Assembly (NCBI GenBank): GCA_900537185.1
Contig: LS999829.1
Span: forward strand, 559,866-623,865
DNA length: 64,000 nt
Source: Cytophagales bacterium Alg240-R148
GTDB taxonomy: Bacteria; Bacteroidota; Bacteroidia; Cytophagales; Cyclobacteriaceae
Direction: 5' to 3'
Part shown: positions 8,098 through 16,296 of the stretch, piece by piece
Layout of the letters: the number at the start of each line of letters is the position of its first letter
Numbering within the stretch: the stretch's first letter is position 1
The notes under the pieces: generated by a model
Told to the model about the DNA's origin: nothing
Database searches by the model: none
The model's input: only the letters and a program-made list of their open reading frames with translations
Position numbers and translations under genes: made by a program

Positions 8098-8868
8098 ATG
8101 GAAGTAATTATAATAGAAGATGAATTTCCGGCAGCGGAAAGACTAGAAAAACAATTAAAAAATGTAGACCACGACATTGCTGTTCTGGCTGTTTTGGACA
8201 GTGTAAAATCAGCAATAAATTGGATGAAATCCAATGAGCACCCTTGTTTGGTTTTTTGCGACATACAATTGTCGGACGGTTTAAGCTTTGAAATATTCGA
8301 ATATATTGAGACCGAAAGTGCCATAATTTTCACTACTTCGTACGATGAATACGCCATTCAAGCGTTTAAAATGAATAGTATTGACTATTTGCTTAAACCC
8401 ATCAAACAACCAGAACTAAAAATTTCGGTTGAAAAATTCTTGAAATACCAACACAAAACCGAATCAGCGTCTGCCACGGATTTAAAAGCTTTTGTTGGTG
8501 ACATGCTGCGCATAAAATCAGGCTATAAAAACAGGTTTTTGGTTAAAACAGGAGGTAAATATGTGCCAGTGGAAACCTCCAATATTGCCTATTTCTATAC
8601 TTCCAATGAATTGGTCTATTTAAAAGATTTTAGCAACCAAAAATTTGTGGTAGAATACAATTTGGAACAACTCAATCAAAAATTGGATCCGGATCTTTTC
8701 TATAGAGCCAACCGACAGACATTGGTAAACATTCATTCTGTAAAACAAATACACAACCATTTTAATAGCAAACTAAAACTGGGTTTGGAACCCAAACACG
8801 CAGAAGAAGTATTGGTGAGCAAAGACAAAGCACGTTCTTTTAAAGATTGGATGGAAAACGAAGACTAA
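8098..8868 (+). CDS. LytTR-family response regulator
   Basis: 256 residues starting at ATG 8098, two bases after the kinase stop. The receiver domain (1 to about 120) has the acidic pair ED at 7-8, phospho-acceptor Asp at about 55 in VFCDIQLSDG, and the conserved Lys in DYLLKP. The LytTR DNA-binding domain (about 145-250) shows FYTSNELVYLKD and FYRANRQTLVNIHSV, the usual beta-strand contacts. It is the partner of the preceding kinase and a likely regulator of the receptor just upstream. Confidence 0.92.
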   Translation: MEVIIIEDEFPAAERLEKQLKNVDHDIAVLAVLDSVKSAINWMKSNEHPCLVFCDIQLSDGLSFEIFEYIETESAIIFTTSYDEYAIQAFKMNSIDYLLKPIKQPELKISVEKFLKYQHKTESASATDLKAFVGDMLRIKSGYKNRFLVKTGGKYVPVETSNIAYFYTSNELVYLKDFSNQKFVVEYNLEQLNQKLDPDLFYRANRQTLVNIHSVKQIHNHFNSKLKLGLEPKHAEEVLVSKDKARSFKDWMENED

Positions 8869-8967
8869 GCCAATTGGCGGATACGAGTACGCATTAAACG
8901 TAGGAGCCGCATGGTACCACTTGTATTTTAGGATAAAAATGAGTTGGTTTGGTGCAACTAACGGAAT

Positions 8968-9636
8968 ATGCAAAAGAATAAAAAGAAAAAACTGCTTACC
9001 AAGAAAGACTGGATCATTGCCTTGTTGTCTTTTGCCGGCACCATGGCTGGGGTATCTGGTGCTTTTACTTTGGACCACATCAAAGAAAAAAACGCCATCG
9101 ATAACAATAAAAAAGTCATCATAAAAAACATCCAAAAAGAAATATCTGGCAACCTCGTTGACCTACAAAAGAATATATCAGATAACAAAAATTCGTTAAA
9201 ATCTCTTGTGGCCATTAGAAAGGTGCAAAACCACAAAGGTGAGATACAAACCACTCCAGCGCTTCTTCGAGCATTGAACAATACCCACCCCCAAATTTTC
9301 ATTGCCAAAGACTCTGTTTTGGTAGCCAACAATACCTTCAAATACAGTGGCCAATATTCTATTTATTTAGAAATTCTGTCTCTTTCTAATATTGCTTGGG
9401 AAACGACTAAATCTATAAACATTCTAAGCGAAATAGAATTTGATTGTTTGTACAACTTGGAAGCGCTTTATAATTTACAATTGGTTGCGGTCGAAAAATC
9501 TGAAAGCATGATTCCATCTTTACAGCAAGGGAATTTCAAAGAACTCATTGCCTCCATCCAAATATTGTTGCAATATGAAAATGAGTTGTTACAGCTTTAT
9601 GAACAATTGGACATCCACTATGACAAGTGCAAATAA
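8968..9636 (+). CDS. Single-pass membrane protein, DUF6090-like architecture, unknown function
   Basis: 222 residues. A lysine-rich N-terminus (MQKNKKKKLLTKKDW) precedes one membrane helix at about 17-35, and the remainder is predicted alpha-helical with many charged residues, likely periplasmic. The order (basic tail, one helix, a charged segment near KEKNAIDNNKK, long helical domain) resembles the DUF6090-type proteins common in Bacteroidota. The gene at 12890-13483 has the same plan. It ends 35 bases before the convergent permease. Function is unknown; the family name is from memory of architecture, not from a search. Confidence 0.65.
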   Translation: MQKNKKKKLLTKKDWIIALLSFAGTMAGVSGAFTLDHIKEKNAIDNNKKVIIKNIQKEISGNLVDLQKNISDNKNSLKSLVAIRKVQNHKGEIQTTPALLRALNNTHPQIFIAKDSVLVANNTFKYSGQYSIYLEILSLSNIAWETTKSINILSEIEFDCLYNLEALYNLQLVAVEKSESMIPSLQQGNFKELIASIQILLQYENELLQLYEQLDIHYDKCK

Positions 9637-9671
9637 AAAGCAACAACTCATTTTTACTTCGCAATATGATT

Positions 9672-12329
9672 CTAGATCCTATCAACCGGGTTAACATTGG
9701 CCGCTTTAATTGTGTGGTAGACAATAACCACCATTGCCAGCCCAAAAGAGACCAAACCCCCAATAACAAATGGCATGGGGCCAACCTCTATGTGGTAGGC
9801 AAACCCTTCTAACCAATCCGAAACAAACCAATAGGTAATTGGGATTGAAAGCAGAATGCCCATTGCCAGTTGCCGTATAAAGACGGTTCCAAGCATACCA
9901 AAAATAGAGAGCTGCGAAGCGCCAATAACCTTCCGAATACTTATTTCTTTTAACCTGCCATTTACTACCAAAACGGTCAGGCCCAGCAAACCAAGACTTG
10001 CAATTAGGATGGACAGAATGGTTGCGAAAAACACCAAACTTTTCATCTTATTATCTCCCTCGTACAGGAACTGAAGGTTTTGGTCCACAAAGCTAAGCAC
10101 CATCTCTTCCTCAGGAAAAGTCTTGTCCCACTCCTTTTCAATAATAGTATGTAGGTTGGACAAATTGCTTCCTTCGAATCTAAACACAAGTTTTGGAATG
10201 GGTGAAGAGTTATAATCAAAATCGCTAATGGCAGATATAATTGGGGTCAAATTTTGAGTAATAACCAAAGGGCTAATTTTTTGATGCAGGGATTCAAAGT
10301 TAAAATCTTCTGTCACACCAACAATAACATGGTCCCCGAATTTATCACCAGGCAATTGACTCCCAATGGGGTCTTTTAATCCAAAATAGGATACAGCCGC
10401 TTTGTTGATTAAAATGCCACGAGTAGCATCGGTTTCATTGTTGGGATCAAAGTCTCTACCTTGTACCACCTTAATTTTAAAAGTATTTAAATAATGGGCA
10501 TCGGTCTGTAGAATATTAAACTCCCTAAATACGTCTTTTTCGTCTGTGTAAGACCACCGTCCCCAGCCTTCCGTACCAAACACATGAGAACCATGGCCCA
10601 CATCTTTAATCTGTTCGTATTGTTCGAGCCTTTCTTTTAATTGGTTGCCTTTTTGAATGGCAGAGGCGCTTAAACCTGGTAATCCGGACGCACCCGAACC
10701 AGGAGCGGGGTTGAGATCCAATGAAACAATGGCATGGTAATCATACCCTAAGTCTTTGGTATGCAGAAAATTAAGCTGCTGGTTCATTACCAACGTACTC
10801 GTAATAAGAAAAACAGTGATCATAAACTGAAGGGCCATTATTCCCTTTCTAAAAAAACCACTTTTAACAATTTTACTGTGTCCACTTAAGATATTGGAAG
10901 CTTTATAACTCGAAAGTACAAAGGCAGGGTATAGACCGGACAACACACCAATGGTTAGAAGCATACAACCATATAACAAAAGGTGCCACCATTCAAACGA
11001 TAAATTAACATCTGCTCCAGTTATACCATTAAAAAAGGGAAGTAGGACATAGCTCAACGCCACACCTAGCAACAAAGAAAAGAAGGTTACCAAAAGGCTT
11101 TCGTGTAGGTACTGTGTAACCAACCCATTTTTCATAGCTCCCATTACTTTTCTTACCCCTACTTCTTTTGTTCTTTTAATGGATTGACCAATGGATAAGG
11201 TAGTAAAATTGACACATGCTGTAAGCAGAACTAAAACACAAATAATGCCCAGTATCTTAACATATTCGGCATTTCCCACTGCGGCAATTCCTACAGGAAT
11301 TTCTTTATTGAGATGTATATCTGTTAAAGGCTGGAAACCAATGTTGTATTCCCCTTTTTCTACCCGCCCTTTTAAGTGTTGCATCACAAAATCTTGGGTA
11401 CTTGCTTCTACGGTAGCAATGTTTGCCTTTTCTTTTACCAGGACATAGGTTTCTGGACCTACATTGAACCAAGCATTTAAGGATTCTTCTGAAAACAAAC
11501 TTTCATTTATTAAATTAGACACCACGATATCACACTGTAAACTCGATTGTTTTGGGAATTCTTTAAAAACAGCAGTTACTTCAAATACCATCGGTTCATC
11601 TCCCATTTCTATAATAAGCGATTGGCCAAGTGCCGATTTTTCTCCAAAGTACTTTTTGGAAAACCGTTGGGAAATAATCAAATCTTGCTTGTTTTTAAAT
11701 GCGGATTCTAAATTACCTGCTACAAAAGTGAAATCAAAAACGTTCAAAGCATCTGGGCTAATCACAGAAACTTTTTCTTCCATCTTATTTTCGCCTTCTC
11801 CTATAGTGAAGTTGGATTCGTTGTATTGCACTACCGATTCCAAGGCATCAAAACTTTCTTTGAAGGTTTTTTCAAAAACAAGTGGTGTGGTAGAGTTGAA
11901 GAAAATTTGGTCTTCCCCATAAATCTCTTTGAGCCATACTCGGTAAATTCTTTCCTTTTTGCTGTGAAACTGATCGTAACTTAATTCTTGTTGAACATAA
12001 AAGCCCATCAAAATAAAACAAGTAATGCCGATAGAGAGGCCTATTACATTGATCGCTGAATTAAATTTATCGCGCATGATGACGCGCCATCCAATTTTTA
12101 AATTATTTCTGGTCATATTGATATAAGTATTTTGAGTTTTTCTAACTACGGATGGCCGAAAGGAACGGAGCACATACCAAATAAAAGAGAATTGTGCAGC
12201 CAATTGGGACGATTCCTCACACTTTTCGAAATACAACTCAAAAAGATCTCCTTGCAAATCTTCTAAAAGGTCTGGGTCGCAGTACCATTCCAATATTTTG
12301 TTGGCCCAATTAGGCGGTTGGCGGTTCAT
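9672..12329 (-). CDS. FtsX/MacB-type ABC transporter permease with N-terminal prefix domain
   Basis: 885 residues. Residues 1 to about 75 are a soluble prefix (WYCDPDLLEDLQGDLFELY) found in PadR-linked Bacteroidota permeases. Then comes a duplicated MacB layout: membrane helix (about 95-115), a large periplasmic domain, an FtsX core of three helices with the KEVGVRKVMGA motif (around residue 390), a second helix-periplasmic unit, and a last FtsX core with KEISIRKVIGAS. No ATPase gene is next to it, so it would depend on an ATPase elsewhere. Such permeases act as mechanotransmitters or lipid/peptide exporters. Its start overlaps the PadR stop by 4 bases (ATGA). Confidence 0.88.
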   Translation of the reverse strand: MNRQPPNWANKILEWYCDPDLLEDLQGDLFELYFEKCEESSQLAAQFSFIWYVLRSFRPSVVRKTQNTYINMTRNNLKIGWRVIMRDKFNSAINVIGLSIGITCFILMGFYVQQELSYDQFHSKKERIYRVWLKEIYGEDQIFFNSTTPLVFEKTFKESFDALESVVQYNESNFTIGEGENKMEEKVSVISPDALNVFDFTFVAGNLESAFKNKQDLIISQRFSKKYFGEKSALGQSLIIEMGDEPMVFEVTAVFKEFPKQSSLQCDIVVSNLINESLFSEESLNAWFNVGPETYVLVKEKANIATVEASTQDFVMQHLKGRVEKGEYNIGFQPLTDIHLNKEIPVGIAAVGNAEYVKILGIICVLVLLTACVNFTTLSIGQSIKRTKEVGVRKVMGAMKNGLVTQYLHESLLVTFFSLLLGVALSYVLLPFFNGITGADVNLSFEWWHLLLYGCMLLTIGVLSGLYPAFVLSSYKASNILSGHSKIVKSGFFRKGIMALQFMITVFLITSTLVMNQQLNFLHTKDLGYDYHAIVSLDLNPAPGSGASGLPGLSASAIQKGNQLKERLEQYEQIKDVGHGSHVFGTEGWGRWSYTDEKDVFREFNILQTDAHYLNTFKIKVVQGRDFDPNNETDATRGILINKAAVSYFGLKDPIGSQLPGDKFGDHVIVGVTEDFNFESLHQKISPLVITQNLTPIISAISDFDYNSSPIPKLVFRFEGSNLSNLHTIIEKEWDKTFPEEEMVLSFVDQNLQFLYEGDNKMKSLVFFATILSILIASLGLLGLTVLVVNGRLKEISIRKVIGASQLSIFGMLGTVFIRQLAMGILLSIPITYWFVSDWLEGFAYHIEVGPMPFVIGGLVSFGLAMVVIVYHTIKAANVNPVDRI

Positions 12330-12664
12330 CCTAAAGAAATGTTAAAAGCCAATTTTGGTATTTTTTGGTACAATTTGGATCGAATCTCCATAATATCATC
12401 GAGTGTTGTACGACCCGTAGCAGTTAAGGAAAACATTCTTTTTCGCCTTCCTCCCCTTTCGTTGGTTGCACCCCCCATTTCTGATTGCACCAAACCTTTT
12501 TTATCCAGTCTTCTGAGTACAGAATGTATGGCGGTTACGTCTATGGCTCTACCCGTGCTGTCTTTTATTACTTTTAAAATATTAACTGCATAGGCATCCT
12601 GGTACAAGGATCCTACCGATAGCAAAACAAGTTCTTCAAGTTCTCCAATATTTTCACCTTTCAT
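12326..12664 (-). CDS. PadR-family transcriptional regulator
   Basis: 112 residues. The winged helix shows the PadR hallmark: ELEELVLLSVGSL, then a recognition part with AIHSVLRRLDKKGLV and a wing RRKRMFSLTATGRTTL. The usual C-terminal dimer helix is short, as in the PadR-s1 group. It lies upstream of and overlaps the FtsX permease, so it probably represses its own operon. A pair of TTGTACAA palindromes lies immediately upstream of it. Confidence 0.9.
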   Translation of the reverse strand: MKGENIGELEELVLLSVGSLYQDAYAVNILKVIKDSTGRAIDVTAIHSVLRRLDKKGLVQSEMGGATNERGGRRKRMFSLTATGRTTLDDIMEIRSKLYQKIPKLAFNISLG

Positions 12665-12682
12665 TTTTCAACTTTTTAATTA

Positions 12683-12718
12683 TTGTACAAAACTACAACA
12701 AAGGTATTTATTGTACAA
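12683..12718. promoter_or_regulatory. Two TTGTACAA palindromes, candidate PadR operator
   Basis: The 8-base perfect palindrome TTGTACAA occurs at 12683-12690 and 12711-12718, spaced 28 bases centre to centre. PadR proteins typically bind dyads upstream of their own gene. The right copy lies in the promoter spacer and the left copy near or just after the expected transcription start, a good position for autorepression. Confidence 0.6.
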
Positions 12719-12726
12719 ACGAACAA
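12699..12726 (-). promoter_or_regulatory. Bacteroidota-type promoter for padR-permease operon
   Basis: On the minus strand TTG (12726-12724), 17 bases, then TACCTTTG (12706-12699) matches the Bacteroidota -33 TTG and -7 TAnnTTTG elements. The expected start lies near 12692, about 28 bases before the PadR ATG. Confidence 0.55.
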
Positions 12727-12889
12727 CTAATAAAATGGTTGCAGAAATTTTGGTTTTAAGAAGCTAACATTGTCTTCTATTCCTTATTAAGGAGAAAAAT
12801 TAGGGGATAATAGTGTGTATATTATTTTTAAAAAGAGAATTTACCTAATATGCAATCCAAGTATAAAGTCAAAATTTTTCTATTGCATT

Positions 12890-13483
12890 ATGAAAGTCAA
12901 AGCGCTACTGGAGTACCTGTTTCAAATAGTATTAATTGTATTTAGTGTTGGCCTTGCATTATTCTTGAACGAGGTTAGAACGGATAAAAAAATTCAAAAC
13001 AACAAAAACCTGGCACTAATCAATTTAAAAAGTGAGGTACAAGAAAATAAGGTAATCCTCTCCGATCTTATCCCCTACCACCTTGAAGTTATCCACCGAT
13101 TGGACAGCGTGATTGAAAACTACGAAGCTTTAGAAGCTATTTTGGTCGAAGGACAATTGGACCTTTTGGAATTAGCACCCAAGGGGATTTATGAACGTTT
13201 GCCTAGCAATGCCACCTGGGAAATAGCCAATTTAAGTGGTACGTTGGCAGAGTTTAGTTTTGACGAACTGCACTATTACTACTTAATTTATGACCAACAA
13301 GCCGTAACATTCAAACCAGCAGACAAAATTGTGGAGATTATTTTTAGTCGGCAATTTATGGACACATCCAAAAGCAAAGAAAATGCCATCATGATTAGAA
13401 ATGGCTTTCGCGAATTAGTTGGCAGAGAACGATCGTTGCTCACTTATTACAACCAAGCATTAACGCAAAACCAAAACAATTAA
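12890..13483 (+). CDS. Single-pass membrane protein, DUF6090-like architecture, unknown function
   Basis: 197 residues from the ATG at 12890; the longer upstream frame is A/T-rich and unlikely to be coding. One membrane helix at about 8-27 (FQIVLIVFSVGLALFLNE), then a charged RTDKK boundary and a long alpha-helical extracytoplasmic domain. The helix and boundary look like DUF6090 proteins. It has the same plan as 8968-9636 on the other side of the PadR/permease unit. It is convergent with the desaturase and its stop overlaps that gene's stop by 4 bases. No catalytic motif is seen. Confidence 0.65.
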   Translation: MKVKALLEYLFQIVLIVFSVGLALFLNEVRTDKKIQNNKNLALINLKSEVQENKVILSDLIPYHLEVIHRLDSVIENYEALEAILVEGQLDLLELAPKGIYERLPSNATWEIANLSGTLAEFSFDELHYYYLIYDQQAVTFKPADKIVEIIFSRQFMDTSKSKENAIMIRNGFRELVGRERSLLTYYNQALTQNQNN

Positions 13484-14460
13484 GCGTAAACCTCTTTTAT
13501 TCCTATCATTTTATCCTTTTCCGGATCCCAAACCTTAACATTCAAGCACCTAAAAACATCTTTGGGATTCAAGGAAGTTGTAGTAGGGCTTTGGAATTCC
13601 TTCATTTCTGTAAATACCTTTGGAAGATTGTAGAAAGGAATTTTCGCATTAATGTGGTGGATGTGGTGGTAGCCAATATTGCCCGTGAACCAGTGCATTA
13701 GCCCACTCATTTTCATATAACTAGAAGAGTACAAGGCTGCATAGACAAAGTCCCACTCTTGCTTATTTTTAAACTTTACACCTGGAAAGTTGTGCTGCGC
13801 ATAAAACAAGTAAGACCCCATACTCAAACTTATCAAGTAGGGCATAAAAAACCCAATTAACAACCCAGGCCAGCCACAAAAATAGTATATAGCTGCTCCA
13901 AGTAATGCATGAAAAACCAATGCAATCATAGAATCCTTGTGCACGCCAGGCTTAGATAGGAAGGAACGAATGCACATGCCCCAAATAAAAGCAAAAATAT
14001 ACCCCAAGGCTATGGTGAATGGGTGCCTGATAAACAAATAAACCCGTCTTTCCGATTTTGGTGCATTTAAAAACTCTTCTTTTGTTACTATTGGAAAAGA
14101 TCCAATACTCGATGTATACAATTTTGCATTGTGTGCATGGTGGTAGTCATGCGAACGCCTCCAAATGCTTTTTGGAGCTAAAATATACCAACCAAAAACT
14201 GTAAATATCAGTTCGGCCAACCATGAGCCTTGTAAAATCGACTTGTGCATATAATCATGGTATATTATAAACAGCCTAACCGTTACTAAACCAGCTACAA
14301 CACCGCAAAACAATTGAAGTACAAGGTTGAAGTTATAACATGCCCCAACTAAGGCCACCAACCACAAACTAATGGTTCCCAAAAGAAGCAACCAACTCCT
14401 ATTTCTATCCTCTTTGGCATACTTTCTAGTAGCCGAAATCAACGCATTACCTGTCAACAT
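13480..14460 (-). CDS. Membrane fatty acid desaturase
   Basis: 326 residues, with several membrane helices and the three histidine boxes of the di-iron desaturase family: HDYMH (68-72), HDYHHAH (104-110) and HHIHH (265-269). The enzyme would introduce a double bond into a lipid acyl chain at the membrane using oxygen and an electron donor. The start overlaps the upstream acyltransferase gene by 14 bases, so the two are probably co-translated and act on the same lipid pool. The regioselectivity cannot be read from the sequence. Confidence 0.9.
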   Translation of the reverse strand: MLTGNALISATRKYAKEDRNRSWLLLLGTISLWLVALVGACYNFNLVLQLFCGVVAGLVTVRLFIIYHDYMHKSILQGSWLAELIFTVFGWYILAPKSIWRRSHDYHHAHNAKLYTSSIGSFPIVTKEEFLNAPKSERRVYLFIRHPFTIALGYIFAFIWGMCIRSFLSKPGVHKDSMIALVFHALLGAAIYYFCGWPGLLIGFFMPYLISLSMGSYLFYAQHNFPGVKFKNKQEWDFVYAALYSSSYMKMSGLMHWFTGNIGYHHIHHINAKIPFYNLPKVFTEMKEFQSPTTTSLNPKDVFRCLNVKVWDPEKDKMIGIKEVYA

Positions 14461-15343
14461 TATTGTCTTCTATTTTATTGGGGTTCTTGTGTTTCCACCT
14501 TCGGTGCGACCACAGCCACAACTCGGGTTTTCTTTTTATGTCTTCTTCCAGTTTCCTGGTATGAATTTCTGTTATCGCATCTTCCTCCAAAGCTTTGGGG
14601 TCTTCAATTAGCAATTCGCTATTCAGTTTATAGTACCCTCGTTTTACCCTATCTACAGATATATATATTACTGGATACCCCAGTTTTTTAGCAATTTTTG
14701 ATGTCCCCACAAAGATAGGGGTTTCTTGGTTCAAAAAAGTTGACCAATACGCTCCTTTTGGTGCAGGAGTTTGATCTGCAATAAAAGCTGTTGCAGTCAC
14801 TTCATTTCTATCTCTCACCATCCCCCTGAAGGCATCTTGCATGGGATAAAGCTTATTTCCCAGCCTCGTTCTCATATGATAAACCAATTTATCGAAGTAT
14901 TTATTGCTTAATGGATGATATATTACATACAACTGATGCTCAGGACCTTGGCTAAATCTTGCCCCCGCTAATTCCCAATTTCCTAAATGGCCCATTACGA
15001 TGATAACACTCTGCCCTTTTTTATAAAAGGAATCAAAAGCAGACATATCGCCTTGTTCTACTCTTTTTAGGACAGTTTTCGGCTTTATTGTTAGTGTTTT
15101 TAGCGTTTCTAACAATAAATCACAAAAATAGCTATAAAAACCATCTTGGATGGCCTTAATTTCTTCTTCACTTTTTTCGGGGAATGAATTCTTAAGATTT
15201 TCGTGCACTACTCCTACTCTGTACTTCAATACTTTGTACACTAAAAAATAAAAAAAATCTGATAGCCAATACAACACAGTGAAAGGCAGCCATGAAATAA
15301 AATAGATCAAAGGCAAACTTAAATAATAGATCGCACCGGTCAT
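14447..15343 (-). CDS. LpxL/HtrB-type lysophospholipid or lipid A acyltransferase
   Basis: 298 residues with an N-terminal membrane anchor (about 5-35). The catalytic HX4E motif is HLGNWE at 119-124, within VIIVMGHLGNWELAG. A DRNEVTATAFIADQTP block further on corresponds to the family's substrate-site region. The enzyme transfers an acyl chain onto lipid A or another lysolipid at the inner membrane. It is upstream of, and overlapping with, the desaturase. Bacteroidota carry one or two such genes; it may be LpxL-equivalent, but the acceptor is not shown. Confidence 0.88.
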   Translation of the reverse strand: MTGAIYYLSLPLIYFISWLPFTVLYWLSDFFYFLVYKVLKYRVGVVHENLKNSFPEKSEEEIKAIQDGFYSYFCDLLLETLKTLTIKPKTVLKRVEQGDMSAFDSFYKKGQSVIIVMGHLGNWELAGARFSQGPEHQLYVIYHPLSNKYFDKLVYHMRTRLGNKLYPMQDAFRGMVRDRNEVTATAFIADQTPAPKGAYWSTFLNQETPIFVGTSKIAKKLGYPVIYISVDRVKRGYYKLNSELLIEDPKALEEDAITEIHTRKLEEDIKRKPELWLWSHRRWKHKNPNKIEDNNVDR

Positions 15344-15438
15344 ATATTTATTTTAATTCTCAAAAGCCCGAAAGCTACAAAAAAATAAATGATTTATATC
15401 TTTATAAAATGGATTTTGTAGGATAGTCCAAAAATGAA

Positions 15439-15840
15439 TCACTCCCCTTTGTATTCACTGATCTCATACAAGTGGCCACTTGGATCTTTAAAAAAGCATC
15501 TAATTTCAGCACCCCAATCGTATGGAGGAGTAAGAAACTCCACTCCTCTTTTCACCAAAGCCTCATAAGAAAGTTGGCAGTTTTCTACCCTTATCGTAAA
15601 GGAATGCGCAACATCATCTGGGTTTTGTGGAGGAATGAAGCGGGTGTTCGGTTTGTCTTCTGTGGGTGCACCAGCTGCAACCAAAAGAACCCAGTGCCCT
15701 AAAAATTTAAGCACGATAGAACCATCGTATTCTCTAATTAAGCTCGCACCTAATTTTTCAACATAAAACTTTTTGGATTTGACGGTGTCTGAAACAACTA
15801 AAATACTGGTGAGTTCGGAATTTTCAAAAGGATTGTCCAT
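15439..15840 (-). CDS. VOC-fold (glyoxalase/dioxygenase superfamily) protein
   Basis: 133 residues. Two beta-alpha-beta-beta-beta halves: SELTSILVVSDTVKSKKFYVEKLGA at the start (read as two pieces) and AHSFTIRVENCQLSYEAL in the middle, ending FKDPSGHLYEISEYKGE, where the final Glu matches the metal ligand of the superfamily. Members isomerise, cleave or bind small metabolites or antibiotics. The substrate is not known. It lies 84 bases after the CoA-binding-like gene on the same strand and may be the tail of that operon. Confidence 0.8.
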   Translation of the reverse strand: MDNPFENSELTSILVVSDTVKSKKFYVEKLGASLIREYDGSIVLKFLGHWVLLVAAGAPTEDKPNTRFIPPQNPDDVAHSFTIRVENCQLSYEALVKRGVEFLTPPYDWGAEIRCFFKDPSGHLYEISEYKGE

Positions 15841-15924
15841 GGTAACATTTTAAATTCACCCAAAAATAATATAAAAGCATCACATTCAATTCATTACACC
15901 AGAATTGATATAGAAATAATGCGG

Positions 15925-16296
15925 CTAATAATTGCCTATGCTTAACAGTACCAAGGTACAGGCATTTTCAACTTGCACCCCTCTCTCCACCAACATGGAT
16001 TCGAGTTCAAAATTCTCGGCTCCAGGGTTGAACACCACCCGCTTGGGGTTCAGAGACAAAAAATATTGGTAGTACTCCCTTTGGTTTTGAGCACTAAGGT
16101 ACATGGTAATGGTATGGATGCCTGGTATAGGAGGACGCTCTTGCAATACGAACACTTCATGTCCTAAAACATGCCCCTTTTTTCTCCCAATCAAAACCAT
16201 TTCCATTTGGGCTTCTACCAATCGTTCAGCAGCCACGTAGGCATAACGATTTCTTTTCTCTGTGGCTCCTACCACCAACGTTTTTTTATTTTCCAT
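15925..16296 (-). CDS. CoA-binding-domain protein
   Basis: 123 residues forming one Rossmann-like domain of the CoA_binding_2 (YccU-like) type: KKTLVVGATEKRNRYAY at the N-terminus, GHEVFVLQERPPIPG in the middle, and a FNPGAEN block near residue 90. Family members bind CoA or a similar nucleotide, but their role is poorly known. The start lies inside the end of the FAD dehydrogenase gene (11-base overlap), which suggests coupled translation. Confidence 0.75.
   Translation of the reverse strand: MENKKTLVVGATEKRNRYAYVAAERLVEAQMEMVLIGRKKGHVLGHEVFVLQERPPIPGIHTITMYLSAQNQREYYQYFLSLNPKRVVFNPGAENFELESMLVERGVQVENACTLVLLSIGNY

Noticed and set aside
8869..8967. Possible coding remnant between the LytTR gene and the single-pass protein
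   Set aside because: One frame is open and reads somewhat like a strand (YEYALNVGAAWYHLYFRI) but is too short and has no start or relation to neighbours.
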